Source: Ichthyophis bannanicus (taxonomy: Eukaryota > Chordata > Amphibia > Gymnophiona > Ichthyophiidae). From it: DNA of 64,000 nt. The stretch lies in the NCBI GenBank assembly GCA_033557465.1, contig CM066044.1, forward strand, positions 198,020,184 through 198,084,183, given 5' to 3'. A program made the position numbers and the translations under genes. The notes under the pieces were generated by a model that worked only from the letters and a program-made list of their open reading frames with translations, had not been told where the DNA came from and did no database searches. Each line of letters begins with the position of its first letter. Within the stretch, counting starts at the first letter, position 1. This document shows positions 1 to 11,454 of this stretch, piece by piece.

Positions 1-28
1 TAGGGAGGTAAAATACCTGGGCCACCTA

Positions 29-1708
29 GTGGGAAGAGGAAAAATTAAACCTCTAATGAGTAAAGTAGATAGCATCAGGAATTTTCCTCCTCCAACAACA
101 AAGAAACAACTAAGATGTTTCTTAGGACTTATTGGATACTACCGCAGGTTTATACCGCAATTCGCAGAGAAAAGTGCAATTTTCACGGATATGCTGCGGA
201 AGAATTGTCCAAACCAGCTAAAGTGGACACCTGAAGCCGAAAAAGCGTTTTCAGTCTTAAAAGGAAAATTGTGTACAGGACCGGTACTGAAAGGGGTGGA
301 CTTCAAGAAACCCTTTCTGGTTCAAACCGATGCATCGGATGTAGGGCTAGGAGCGGTTCTATCCCAGTGTCATGATGGGGAGGAGCATCCTGTGATGTAC
401 CTGAGCAGGAAGTTGTCACCGGCTGAACAAAAGTATTCCACAATAGAAAAAGAATGTTTAGCTATCAAGTGGTCAGTGGAGGCGTTAAGGTTTTACCTTA
501 CAGGGAGAAAGTTCCAGTTGGTCACGGACCATGCCCCACTTAAGTGGTTGCAGCAAATGAAGAACCACAATGCCAGGTTGACACGCTGGTACATGGCCTT
601 ACAGGCATTTGATTTTCAAGTTGAACATCGTGCTGGGAAGTTACACAAGATCGCGGATGCCCTTTCCCAGATTACGGACTGTAGAGAAGAAGTTTCACCA
701 GTTACACCAGTCCGTAATAACTTAAGCAGGGGGGTATGTGATAAGGAAGCTTATCATAGCTCAGGAAGGAGCTATAGAAAAGGTGAAGTGACTCTGAACA
801 AGCAACCTGTCAGTTCTGGTAGAAATAAGAAAACAGAATTTTCCCATAAAAGACTACCAGTCCCAGAATGCACCAGGTTTCCAACAGCCATTAGAGGAGC
901 TGAAGTGGGGAAACGTGTGTTCAATCAGGAGGGCTATGAGGTAATCCCTAAGCACTCATCTCAAAGGGCAGGGCCTGATTCAGCACAGCTGCGCTGTATT
1001 AGGGGGGAGCACTCATCTAAGCAGAATAAGAGTAGAGTTTATTCTACAGATGACCATCTTCATGATCACCTTGGATATCCAGAGAATTGTCCTCAGTATC
1101 CTGAGAATCAGCTTGAGTTTGATCATCAGTTTCATCTGAAAGATCATCAGAAGCAGAAGCCAAACCGGACGGACAGAGAGGGAAAGAGACCCTTTGGAAG
1201 AAGGAAGAGAAAAGCCTTTGAGAGGTCTAGAAGAGTCCAAAGCAGTACGTATACTGGGAGGTATTCCAAGGGCCAGCATACACCACTGGACTGGGGAAAG
1301 CCAGAGGAATGGTGCTGCAGAGCTAGGAATCACCAGAGGCTACCTGTGAGGGAGACGGCTGCACGTGGAAGGGACCCTAAGACCTGTGCCAGAAGGTATG
1401 TGAAGAGAGATCCAGTGTCCAGGGATCTGGATTGGAAGGCTGGACATAAGAACTGGACTACATACTGGCCAGGCTATATAGAGAGGAACTCTAGCAGCAA
1501 TGGAAGCTCAGGTATGAATACTGATCTATGCCCTAGCTATAACCTTGAAAGACAGCAGGGAAACAAGTATTCTCCTGAAAATGCTCCATTGAGAGATTCA
1601 TCTGTGCCAATCCATGATATTGAACCCATGCTTGTTGAACAAGGGGGAATAATAGCAGATGAGGATCCTGTTTATATGGACTGCTCTCTATCTAAACTCC
1701 GTTGGTAA
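29..1708 (+). CDS. Ty3/gypsy Pol 3' end (RT connection, RNase H) continuing in frame into an LTR-encoded tail
   Basis: A 5'-partial ORF cut by the window edge. Residues 1-75 match the end of a gypsy reverse transcriptase (FLGLIGYYRRFIP, then LKWTPEAEKAF). Residues 90-215 are RNase H: TDASDVGLGAVLSQ, YSTIEKECLAIKW, TDHAPLKWL, and a terminal ADALSQ. No HHCC or DDE integrase follows. A polypurine tract and an LTR start come next, so integrase is either upstream of RT, as in Gmr1-like elements, or lost. The frame does not stop at the polypurine tract. It runs 324 codons into the LTR as a charged, Ser/Arg/Lys-rich tail ending near MDCSL. RT/RNase H identity is secure. The function of the tail is unknown. 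Confidence 0.85.
   Translation: MGRGKIKPLMSKVDSIRNFPPPTTKKQLRCFLGLIGYYRRFIPQFAEKSAIFTDMLRKNCPNQLKWTPEAEKAFSVLKGKLCTGPVLKGVDFKKPFLVQTDASDVGLGAVLSQCHDGEEHPVMYLSRKLSPAEQKYSTIEKECLAIKWSVEALRFYLTGRKFQLVTDHAPLKWLQQMKNHNARLTRWYMALQAFDFQVEHRAGKLHKIADALSQITDCREEVSPVTPVRNNLSRGVCDKEAYHSSGRSYRKGEVTLNKQPVSSGRNKKTEFSHKRLPVPECTRFPTAIRGAEVGKRVFNQEGYEVIPKHSSQRAGPDSAQLRCIRGEHSSKQNKSRVYSTDDHLHDHLGYPENCPQYPENQLEFDHQFHLKDHQKQKPNRTDREGKRPFGRRKRKAFERSRRVQSSTYTGRYSKGQHTPLDWGKPEEWCCRARNHQRLPVRETAARGRDPKTCARRYVKRDPVSRDLDWKAGHKNWTTYWPGYIERNSSSNGSSGMNTDLCPSYNLERQQGNKYSPENAPLRDSSVPIHDIEPMLVEQGGIIADEDPVYMDCSLSKLRW
725..736 (+). promoter_or_regulatory. Polypurine tract before the 3' LTR
   Basis: AGCAGGGGGG is followed by TA and then TGTGATAAGG, the normal layout of a plus-strand primer site directly before a 3' LTR that starts with TG. 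It lies about 60 bases after the end of the RNase H domain. Confidence 0.65.
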
Positions 1709-2160
1709 CTTTCTGTTATAAAGTACAGCAACCATCACAAAGAAACACAAATTTGTTCTTTAATCTACCCAGAAAAGCTCCTGAAGCAGGATTTGACCCA
1801 TACAGTAGAAAGCAAGCCAGCTAAGGGGTTTCAGCTGGATAACTGCTAGCAATTAAGCCTTACCTAATTGCTTGTGAGCTAGGAGAGAATCACTTCTGTA
1901 TCTATGTGGGAAGTAATCAGAAATTAACCTGAAAAGAACAGTTTGTTTCTTGCTTTGTGGCTTTTCATTTGTTGTTTTCCTGATTTTGACTTTGTTTTTC
2001 CAAGTTAACACTGAAAGCAAGTAACCTAATTTATGTGCTACCAAGCATATCTGTGTTGGGAGAAATAACCCCACAAATAAATATCTTATTGGCTTTACCC
2101 AAGAGCACAACTAAATTATTGTCAGCAGCTGTGTCTGGTGTGAATGAACTACATTGCCCA
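737..2160 (+). repeat. 3' LTR of the gypsy-like element (3' edge approximate)
   Basis: The start is set by the polypurine tract and TG. The first 972 bases are an open frame in phase with TGT as its first codon. A possible polyadenylation signal AATAAA lies at 2076-2081. The LTR is divergent from the solo LTR at 58751-60122 but shares its layout: TG start, ORF from base one, a short matching stretch about 80 bases in (TCTGGTAGAA against TCTGGTAGGAA), and an ORF ending near MDCSL/MDCTL. The right edge, somewhere around 2125-2165, could not be fixed because the left target-site copy lies outside the window. Confidence 0.6.
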
Positions 2161-2234
2161 CAATACCTTGCAAACCATATAGAGATATGCACTTGCAAAG
2201 ACTGTGAAGATTCTCACCCAGGCAGCCGTCTGAC

Positions 2235-2636
2235 AAGCCCCGATAGTGCTTTGGAGCCCAAAGACTCCCGCTGGGGCTGTTTTGCCGGTGCAGGATCCTC
2301 AAGGGCAACGCCAGAGGCATCTCGATACTTAGAGGGAGATCTACCTCTCGAGGACTGGCTTGATTTAGACTTATGTTTAGTTACCTGAGATCCCTGGGAA
2401 GAAGTAGAGGCCCTGGAGGACACTGATGCTACTGACATTGTGTCCGATGCAAACAGGGCACCGAGTTGATTTGCTTGATTCTGAAGACTTCTTTTAGTCA
2501 GCTTCCTGCAGGAGACACACTCCGCTGGGCAATGGTCAGGACCTAAACATTTAAGACACCAGTCATGGGTGTCTGTGATAGAAATTGTGCCGGCACACTT
2601 CGAACATTTTTTGAAACCAGTAGTTGGTTTCTCCAT
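2235..2636 (-). pseudogene. DIRS gag N-terminal fragment with zinc module
   Basis: Begins MEKPTTGFKKC and carries the module found in every copy here: C-x2-C, C-x2-C (WCLKCLGPDH), then C-x2-C, within the first 45 residues. A Ser-rich stretch and LEDPAPAKQP follow, aligning with element B gag. It is truncated at about residue 130, so no complete Gag can be made. Zinc binding is inferred from the Cys/His spacing. Confidence 0.8.
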
Positions 2637-3037
2637 GCTGAAAGAAGAGGCCTAGTGGCCAAAATGGCACCAAGCAGTAAGCAGGGGAAAACCCCTGACT
2701 GAAAAAGCACAAGTTCTGTGTTTTTTTTTTTTAAAGAAAGAAAGAAAGAAAAAAGCACCGGTGGTACCGGTGGGCATCGAATGAAGGCAGGCGCGACCAC
2801 AAAAAATAAGAAATAACAGTAGAATTTTCTGCGGTGACAGGGTTCACGTCCTGTCAGCTCCGCGGAAAACGAAGAACTGAAGAGAGGGAGGTAGATAGGC
2901 GGGAAGGCAGCGCGCATGCGTGGATGCACGCTCCCAAAAGCGTTCCTATTGGACACTGGGGAGCACTCCCGCGCGGGCTCCATTGGTACCGACGATACCC
3001 ATATGTGAAGACTCATTCCTGCTTGTTCCTGGAGATA
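2235..3037 (-). mobile_element. DIRS fragment: 5' terminal repeat plus start of gag
   Basis: Read on the minus strand, it begins with the DIRS 5' end (TATCTCCAGGAACAAGCAGG at 3037 and below, then CATATGGGTATC), passes through a 5' leader with an AAAG-rich tract near 2730-2755, and enters gag at 2636. It breaks off near 2235, so RT, recombinase and the 3' end are missing. The 5' sequence is close to that of elements A and G. Confidence 0.8.
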
Positions 3038-6000
3038 ATATATTAAGATGAAACAATCACATCTGTTTTAAAAGTTGATAAACTTCCACACAGTATACAG
3101 TAATCTGCTCATGGCAGTGTGACAAACATACAAAAGCATCTTACAGAAGGGAAGGAAGGCGGTGGGGTGGGGGGGTAGGAGAAGGGAGGGAGGGACTGGT
3201 CTAAATTGCTTATATTTTTTAATAGAATATGCCAAGATCCGGAGGACCACTGGCTAAAACAGGTACATGTTATACTGGGGAACAAAAAGAACACGTCTAA
3301 TCCAGGGGGCACAATGCCTCAGCAGTCAGTGAACAACTACAAAATAAAAACATACTACAATGACATGTATAAACTAGCGACTGTGCATGAATAACAGAAT
3401 GAAGATACACAGTGCATATGAAATTCATATGGAAAAATCATAAAACCCAGATCTGATCAAGAAAGCCCTGCACACTACCAGATGCTATATAAAGCTCTAT
3501 TTCATTCTAATTTGCAGAGGCAATCACATTAGTAACATTAGCAAACAATCAATTGTGTAAGTAAGAGAAAAAAAACCTATAGGGCATATAAAACAGCCCA
3601 TAGGTTTCATAGCCAGTGCAATTGCGAACTGAGAATAAACAAAAATGTAAAAAATAAACACAATAAAGATCCAATAAACCATCATAAAGAAAGTGGGGTA
3701 AAGGATGCAGAGAAATATTCCGAACACTAATGCAGGGTGAAAATGATTAAAAAAAAAAAAAAAAAAAGACTCATGAATTCTAAAAAATATATATCAGAAA
3801 TATAAAACCAGAGATGTAAAGTATACCGTACAACATCAAGTAGCAATAAAAATGCATAAGAAAAAAAGGCATAAAACACACATAAGCAATGAGGTCTGTG
3901 TGTAGTATTGTACTGGATACAATAAGGGGCCCCTATGGAGGTGTATGGCACTGCACTGGTGGATGATACTATAACATATACGGAATCCAAAAAGAGGGGT
4001 ACATCATAACACTGGGGAATGAGAGATGTAAAGGAAAAAGTGTAATACAGCAACCACAAATGCCAACAGAAGTGACAATAAAAATGATGACAGGGAAAAG
4101 ATAAAAATTAAAAATTACATATGCTATGGAGGGGAGGAAAAAAAACCACCATACGAATTATAAAGCACCCATATGGAGCCCATCCACCAAAAGTACAAGA
4201 TCATCAGTAAAGGAAATAAGACTCGATAAAAGGAATCTTAAAAGGAATACGTATGACAAATGAAAGGGGTAAAAATTGGATAAAAATAGTTTAAAAAAAT
4301 AGGAGTCAATATAAAGAAATAAAAAATATATGAAGGACTAAAATGGACTAAAAAGGAAATAAAATTATGCAAAACTGTTAAAATAATACACAAAACTAAT
4401 AAAAGAGGCTAGTAATGATAATACCAATAACGATGAGATAAGAGACTAAACAAAATGAAGGGGAGAATGTGGAAAGGAAGGGGAGGAGAAAAATAAAACT
4501 ATAAAAAAGATGGATTATAAAAATTAAGAAAACTGAATAGTCGATATCCAGATTAAGATCACTTGGAGACATCGAGTCCATTTGGAAGATGTATTTTTGT
4601 TCTAGATAGAGCAGCATTTTGTCCAAACTCCTCTCCAGTTGGATCAGACCACCTTCAAAATTAAAAACTTTAAAACAGACATCTGGTGGTTCCGCTCAAT
4701 CCAATGTTGGACTAAGGATTTTTCTTCCAGACGTCTTTTCAAACAGCTTCTATGTTCCACCATTCTTATATGGATGCTACATTTGGTTTTCCAATAAATA
4801 AGAGATTATAACGGCAGATGGTAACATAGATAACACAGTCTGAAAAATCAGTGAGAAGATATTTCTTCTGTGTTCAGATGTACAAATATATTTTCAATTA
4901 CAAGTGCATGTGCACAAACCAAAAAATGCCTTCATTGTAGTGTCTGATTGATCTTGGTGGGGAGCACATTCAAAACAATTAACGCGATTAGCAGACCTGA
5001 GTGGGATATTCAGCAGCACATAGCCATCAGCATCAGAGCGTTCTAGGGGCGGCACGCAAAACAACCGGTCAGCGGTAATATTCAACCACTGATCAATTAA
5101 CTTTTAGCTGGTTTAGCTAACCAAGCAGCGGTTGAATATCTTTTCTGCCTGGTTAGCTAAAACACTATCCAGGCAGACCAGATATTCAATGTCAGTGGCC
5201 GGATATGACCCAAGCCTTGAATATCTAGGTCTATGTTAACATGGCAAAAGCCAGCTGCTTTAAATGCTCTGGCCACCACCACTAAATATCGGCCCCTATG
5301 TGTCTAAACTGGCCATCTCAAAAGTGTCTTTCTCTAATCAGGATAAAAATACAGGCTGTGTTCCCAGGAGTGTGTTTAGGTGGGGGCAGGGGAATATAAC
5401 TCGCATAGGTTGTATATTCAAATACATGAAAAAGTACCTGTAGAAAAAGTAGGTATGAATGTTTCTCCAACATGCTTCAAAGCAAAAGTATGTTCACACT
5501 TTCCCTTTGAAAAATGGTGCAAAGAACATGGGTAACAAATGCTTACTGACTTGATGGGGCAGCAAAATGATGCACAAGGGATTTCTGTAATCAGCAACTG
5601 TGACTTCAAATGAAGAGGTGACCTGAGGAGGGTGAGCAGAAATGAAAAAAGCAAAACAAAACAAAACAGAACCCAGGGCTTTTTCTGAGGGGGAGTACTC
5701 GGTGGTACTAAATGCTAGCATCTTTTTCACTGTCTGCTAAAACCGACCCATGGTCTTCTATATATTAATGAAAGATCCATGCATATGAGTACCGGTATCT
5801 TTTTTGCTATGAAAAATGCACCTAGAAAAATAATATCTGCTTGTACCATCTACATGAGCAATACTTTGTATAAGCATACAAAGTATTGAATTCAATAGCA
5901 AGACACTTTGAAACTTCAGGATCCCATTCCATTGTTCTTATTTAAACTGTGTTAGAAAATATATTTCCACTTTTAAATATCTTCTGTTTTTGTCCTGCCA

Positions 6001-6828
6001 GGAAAATGCTGTTTTCATAAGTAATGTGGCTTCCCCCATTCTTTTATTGTCCCTGCTGTTACCATGCTGAGCTCTTTTCAACTCATATTGTTTTTCCACT
6101 CTGGATAATAACAGTTATTCTGAGCACTACTGCATCAGGGGCTTGCTTCTGCTGAGCAACAGAGCAGAGTTGGAAGAAATAACACACAAGGCAGCCCCCC
6201 AACCCTTTGCTACAATGTTCAGAACTATTAACACCTCCAATGTGGCCAAACAACATGAACAGGAAGATTTACTGAGAACAGATGAATGCAAAGCAATATT
6301 TTACAGGGGGAAAACATAAGGGACAATCCTGGGCAGATTTTTTTCTGGAAAACATTTGCAGATTTGAAAATCCAAACCTGCCTCCGCCTCCTCCCTTCCC
6401 CCCCCCTCCCCCGCCCCGGGAATGCTTCTTCTCAATCAGTTAAAAGTACATGAATTAGAGAACCCCCGTGAATACTTTTAGCCATATTAAGTGAGGAAAG
6501 GTTTCAGACACTATGAGGGTAATTCTGCAACCTCGCATGTAGACGACTCATGTCATACAGTGAGACATGCGTGTGCTTCACGTCATAAAATAGCTGTGTA
6601 CTGACACCCTAGACTATAGGAGTGTCGGTTATGCTTCCCCAAGATCAGGCATAGCCAGCGTTGCCTAGATTGGCACAGGAACACACATACAGTACATCAT
6701 AATATTCTACAATATATGTTGTCGTATGTATTTCAAGGCTACGCCTACACTCTGCCCACACCACATCCCAGTGCATGTCCCAACCCAGGATTGGCACGCA
6801 GGGCACTTCCATTCATTATTACAGAAAG
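3038..6828. other. 3.8 kb without a recognisable gene
   Basis: AT-rich intergenic sequence with a poly-A run near 3751-3768 and a pyrimidine run near 6390-6415. The open frames are short, lack family motifs and have no consistent strand. One stretch, 4940-5300, looks like a degraded dispersed repeat and is listed separately. Confidence 0.6.
4940..5300. repeat. Probable degraded MITE-like repeat
   Basis: Contains repeated and inverted short words: GGTTGAATATC, CCAGATATTCAAT, CTTGAATATC, TAAATATCGGCCCC and paired CTGGTTTAGCTAA / CTGGTTAGCTAA. This pattern is common in amphibian non-autonomous DNA transposons. I could not find clean terminal inverted repeats or a target-site duplication, so class and edges are tentative. 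Confidence 0.3.
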
Positions 6829-7156
6829 CACAGTTACTTACCTGTAACAGGTGATCTCTGGGAACAGCAGGAATAAGTCTTCACATATGGGTACGTCGGT
6901 ACCGACGGAGCCTGCGCGGGAACGCTCCCCAGCTTCCCAAAAAAGGAAAGCTTTTGGGAGCATCCCACAGCGCCTGCGCGCTGCCTTCCCGTCTTTCCTA
7001 ACCAACTCTCCTCAGTTCGAGTTTAAAGCTGAGACAATAGAGAGAGAGAGGAAAGGAAAGATAGAAAAGAGATACAACTCGTAGGGGAGGTGGGTGGGTT
7101 GTGAAGACTTATTCCTGCTGTTCCCAGAGATCACCTGTTACAGGTAAGTAACTGTG
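6829..7156. repeat. Element A 3'-terminal hairpin with perfect 56-bp arms
   Basis: The 56 bases at 6829-6884 are the exact reverse complement of 7101-7156. The loop contains the copy of the terminal repeat that pairs with the element's other end (17941-18106). All DIRS copies here with a left end share this layout. Perfect arms in an otherwise damaged copy suggest a fairly recent insertion or correction between the arms. Confidence 0.9.
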
Positions 7157-7196
7157 CTATCTCCAGGAACAAGCAGGAATGAATCTTCACATATGG
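7141..7196. repeat. Element A internal complementary region
   Basis: Reads GTAAGTAACTGTG then CTATCTCCAGGAAC and on to CACATATGGG. The first half is the reverse complement of the element's left end, the second half that of its right end, abutted. This matches the DIRS internal complementary region, which templates end joining into a circle. Confidence 0.85.
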
Positions 7197-7309
7197 GGAC
7201 TCCCTAGCTGAGATGCCTTGGAGATCCCCAAGGATATGAGACCCTGAAAGGGGTCTGCGTCCTCCTATGGATCTCAGGCATCCATCCAGGGAAGGAGGGC
7301 AGGAGTTGT

Positions 7310-8363
7310 TTAAGAATGGAACAGGTGTCTGAGGACAGCCTGACCAAACAAGGCATCCCGGCGGGAATCCTTGTCCAAGCAGTAATGGGCTGTGAAGATA
7401 TGAACAGAGGCCCAGGTGGCTGCTCGACAGATCTGGTCGATGGACACAGAATTTAGATGAGCCATAGAGGTGGCCATGGCCCTCACATTATGAGCTGTGA
7501 CATGGCTCTCCAGAGAAAGGTTCTTACTCTGGTAGGCGAAAGAAATACACTGAGCAATCCAATTGGACAGTGTTCTCTTAGAGACTGGAAGTCCCAAGTG
7601 AGAAGGATCAAAAGCAACAAAAAGCTGGGAAGACTTTCTATGTTGCTGTGTCCTATGTAAGTAAAAAGCAAGAGCTCTTTTACAATCCAGAGTATGAAGA
7701 TTCCTCTCTGCACTGGATGCATGAGGAGCTGGAAAAAAGACAGGTAAATATACCTCTTGATTAAGATGAAAAGGTGAGACCACTTTAGGCATAAAGTGTG
7801 GATTTGTCCTAAGGACTACCTTGTCATGATGGAACCTTGTATAAGGTGGATTAGCCACTAAGGCCTGCAGTTCACTGATGCGGCGAGCAGAAGTGACTGC
7901 AATGAGGAAAATAACCTTCCAGGAAAGAAATTTCAAGGAGGTAGTGGCTAAGGGTTCAAAAGGTGGCTTCATAAGCTGACCAAGAACCAAATTTAAGTCC
8001 CATGCCACCGGAGGAGGCCTAATGGGAGGTTTAGTTAAAGTTAGGCCTCTCATGAATCTTGAAATAAGAGGATGAGAGGAGATAGGTTGTCCATTGATGG
8101 GCTTAAGGGATGCTGCAATAGCACTCAAATGGACTCTTACTGAATTTGTCTTAAGTCCTGCATTGGAGAGATGCAGGAGATAGTCTAACAAAGAAGTTAA
8201 AGGTAGTGCCAGAGGGTCAAGACCCTTTTCAGCACACCAAATGGAAAATCTTTTCCACTTAAAAGCATAGGAACGCCTGGTGGAAGGTTTCCTGGAAGCA
8301 TGGAGGATATTCTTCACCTGCTGAGAAAGATTCAAGTCTTGAAGGTCTAGGCCTTCAGTAACC
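7310..8363 (-). CDS. Element A tyrosine recombinase
   Basis: Catalyses integration of the circular DIRS intermediate. The domain begins with KPSTRRSYAFKWKRFSIWC (SAM-like core-binding part). Catalytic-domain motifs are TSARRISELQAL (first Arg), VTAHNVRAMATSMAHL (HxxR) and FTAHYCLDKDSRRDALFG (nucleophile Tyr). It ends LRHLFHS. The frame is open upstream over the RT gene, so the true start is unknown. This copy keeps every catalytic residue I looked for. It overlaps the end of RNase H by a few codons. Confidence 0.85.
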
Positions 8364-10267
8364 AAGCTCTGAGGTGAAGGGACTTGGGGTTTGGGTGCCA
8401 CAAAGTCCCTTCCTCCTGAGACAGAAGGTCTGGAGCAGCTCCCAAGTCCAGGGAGGGGGCTTGGGAGAGATGCAAAAGCAGAGGGTACCACACTTGGCGT
8501 GGCCAGCGTGGAGCTATGAGGATCATAGATCCTTGATCCCTCTGGAGTTTGAACCGAGTCTTGGGAATCAAGGGAATAGGTGGAAAGGCATACAGGAAGC
8601 CCTGACCCCAATGAAGGAGGAAGGCATCCTTGGCCTGAACTCCCTGACACGGAATTCTGGAACAGAACCGGGGAAGTTTGGCATTCCACGGACTTGCAAA
8701 GAGGTCTATGTCTGGGGTTCCCCATTCTTGAAAGATTCTGAGTACCTGATCCATGTGCAGGGACCGTTCGTGTGGAAGCAGAACTCGACTGAGTCTGTCT
8801 GCCCAAAAGATTTGGATTCCTGGGAGATATACTGCCAGGAGATGGATTTGATGCTCTCTGGCGAAGGCCCACAATCTTAGAGCTTCGTTGCAAAGCAAAA
8901 GAGAGCCAGTTCCTCCTTGCTTGTTTATATAAAACATAGCTACTTGATTGTCCGTATGAATGAGGACTGTCTTGTAGCTGAGGAGGGTATGGAAAACCTT
9001 GAGAGCTAGAAAAACTGCTCGAAGCTCCAAGTGGTTGATATGAAGAGAGGTCTCCTGAGGGGACCAAGTGCCTTGAGTGGAGAGGTCCTGTAAATGAGCT
9101 CCCCAACCTGTCTGGGAGGCATCTGTTGTGAGGGTTGCTTGGGGCAACAACTGTTGGAAGGGGGACCCCAGCAACAGATTTTGAGTGGACATCCACCATT
9201 GGAGAGACCAAAAGAGACGTTTGGAGGTTGCTATTTGGTCTGAGAGCTCCTGAAGCTTGAGTCCACTGGGTGGACAAAGTCCATTGAGCTTCTCTCATGT
9301 GTAGGCGAGCATAGGGTACCACATGTACTGTGGAAGCCATGTGGCCCAGCAGTTGTAGCATCTCCCTGGCAGTTAAGTGGCTCTTTGACTGAATCTGGGA
9401 GGCTAGCTGCACTAGACGTTGGCAACGGGCCTGAGGAAGGTAGGCCCTTGCAGTGGTAGTATCCAACCAGGCCCCTATGAATTCCAGGGACTGAGTAGGG
9501 ATGAGCTGGGACTTTGGGAGGTTTACCACCAGTCCCAGATACTGCAGAATGCGCCTTGTGCGGTCCAGGGAAATCTGGGCCTCTGACTGGGATGGAGCTC
9601 GAATGAGCCAGTCGTCCAGGTATGGGAAGACAAATATTCCCAGAGTGCGTAGAAATGCAGCAACTACTGCCATGCATTTGGTGAACACTCTTGGGGCAGA
9701 GGCCAGACCGAAAGGAAGCACTCTGTATTGGTAATGTTTTCCTTGGAAAAGAAAACGCAGGAATCTTCTGTGAGATGGATGGATGAGAACATGTGTGTAC
9801 GCATCCTTGAGATCTAGAGAACAAAGCCAATCCTGACTTTGAAGGTATGGAAGGAGAGTGCCCAGAGAAAGCATCTTGAACTTCTCCCTGCATAGAAATG
9901 TGTTCAATTCTCTGAGATCTAGAATGGGTCTGTATCCCCCTGTCTTCTTTGGAATGAGAAAATAGGGGGAGTAGAACCCTGACCCTTGTTGAAGAAGAGG
10001 AACTTCTTCTATTGCCCCTTGGGCAAGAAGGGTAGTTATCTCCTGACCTAAAAGGTCGAGAAGAGATGTGAGAGAATTGAAGTGTCTCACCATGGTGTGG
10101 GGAGGAAGGTCTGAGAAATGAAGTTTGTAGCCCTCTCTTATGATGGAGAGGATCCACTGCTCTGATGTGATTTGCTCCCATCTGGGAGCAAAATGAGCTA
10201 ACCTTCCTGGAATGGTGAGAGGTTCTGGCTGTGTTAAAGCCAGAAAGGCTACGTTCTCTAGCATCAA
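8347..10267 (-). pseudogene. Element A reverse transcriptase/RNase H, frameshifted
   Basis: Begins at ATG-CTA-GAG seven bases after the gag stop. RT motifs are KKTGGYRPILDLRELN, SLDLKDAYTHVLIHPSHR, LPFGLASAPRVFTKCM and catalytic YLDDWL. RNase H follows: TTDASQTGWGAHL, LELRAVFLALK, HTDNQVAMFYINKQGG. An indel near 9195-9235 throws the upper half into the recombinase frame, so RT and RNase H are no longer joined. All motifs are intact apart from that break. Confidence 0.85.
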
Positions 10268-10268
10268 G

Positions 10269-11454
10269 TCAAAAACCCTGAGGGGGTTGGGACTGCTGGG
10301 TTACAGCAGCCCCTGTAGACTTAGGCCTGGCCTGCTTAGGTTGCTGACGCTTAGCGGTAAAGCGACCTGTAGAAGATTGTTGGCCAGAAGTGGAAGGAAA
10401 CCTGCCCTTTTTGAAAAAAGACTTTTAAAAAGTCTTTTTCTTGGCAGGAATGGAGGTAGACCTTGAAAGTCTATCCAGAGCAGAATTTTCTGCATCCATT
10501 TGAGTGGCTTTAATTTGCCACTCTCTGCCAAACAGATTTTCACCTGTACAGGGCAGATTTCCTAAGCCATCTTGAACCCAGGGTTCTAAATCAGAAGCCT
10601 GGAGCCAAGCAATTCTGCGAGCAGCTATGGCAATGCCTGAGGCTCTACTGGCACCTTCAAAGGAGTCAAAGGCTGCCCTGTTTGAAAACTTGGAGATGTC
10701 TTGAGTATGCTTAAGCCACATGCAGAATTCTTCCCTTTTATCTTCTGGAATAAAAGGGAGGAAAGTGTGCAGCTTTTCTGTCACTTCTTTCAGAAACATA
10801 ACCATATAAAGGCTATATGAGTTGATTCTGGCAATAAGCATACTGGCCTGGAAGATTTTCCTACCAAAAGCATCCAAGGTCCTGCATTCTCTTCCTGGAG
10901 GAGCAGAAGAGTGTCTCTTTGTACTCTTTATCCTCTTCATAGCTGACTGCACCACAATGGAATGGTGAGGAAGCTGAGTTTTTTGGAACCCAGGACAAGG
11001 AGGGACACGATACATAGTCTCCAACCTGCGAGAATGAGGAGAGAGAGTGAGAGGAGTCTCCCATAAATCAATCATGTGTTCATGAAGAATCTCATGAATT
11101 GGTAAGGTGACTGCCTCTTTAGGAGCCTTAGAGTATCCTAAAATATCTAATTTCTTTGCTCTAGGCTCTGATTCAGAGGTTACTGAAATAGAGAGTCCTT
11201 TAGCTACTTCTCTTATGAAGTCTTGAAAGGACAAGTCCTCTGGAGGAGACATTATTCGTTTTGGAGAAGAAGGCTCCTCAGGAAGGGCTATGGATACTTC
11301 AGGAGACTCATCTGATGTATCAGAATCATCAGAGGAATCGAAGTATCGCCTGTCAGGGTGCTCTTCTAACGCTCGATACGCGTATCGAGCGGTATCGACA
11401 TCGGGCGTCCCGGGTACCGGATCGGTACCGAGAAGTAGCCCTGGACAAGGAAAG
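10269..11454 (-). pseudogene. Element A gag, C-terminal part
   Basis: Middle and C-terminal Gag: MSPPEDLSFQDF, GYSKAPKEAVTLPIHEIL, GFQKTQLPHHSIVV, GRECRTLDAFGRKIFQAS, NRAAFDSFEGASRASGIA and PCTGENLFG, then a basic Lys/Arg/Gln-rich tail. A frameshift near 10425 ends the frame early. The ancestral stop is the TGA at 10269-10271, in TTT-TGA-C context. Element B interrupts the upstream end at 11454; the remainder lies at 17061-17727. Confidence 0.8.

Noticed and set aside
6829..7156. Terminal hairpin as a riboswitch or terminator
   Set aside because: The 56-bp arms are explained by the DIRS end structure shared by the copies.
8374..8880. Plus-strand frame of 168 codons inside DIRS A, and similar antisense frames in other copies
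   Set aside because: They are antisense shadows of RT/RNase H with no motif of their own.
7310..10267. A 985-codon frame that looks like an RT-recombinase fusion
   Set aside because: Comparison with B shows an indel near 9195-9235 moved RT into the recombinase frame. It is a damaged copy and not a natural fusion.
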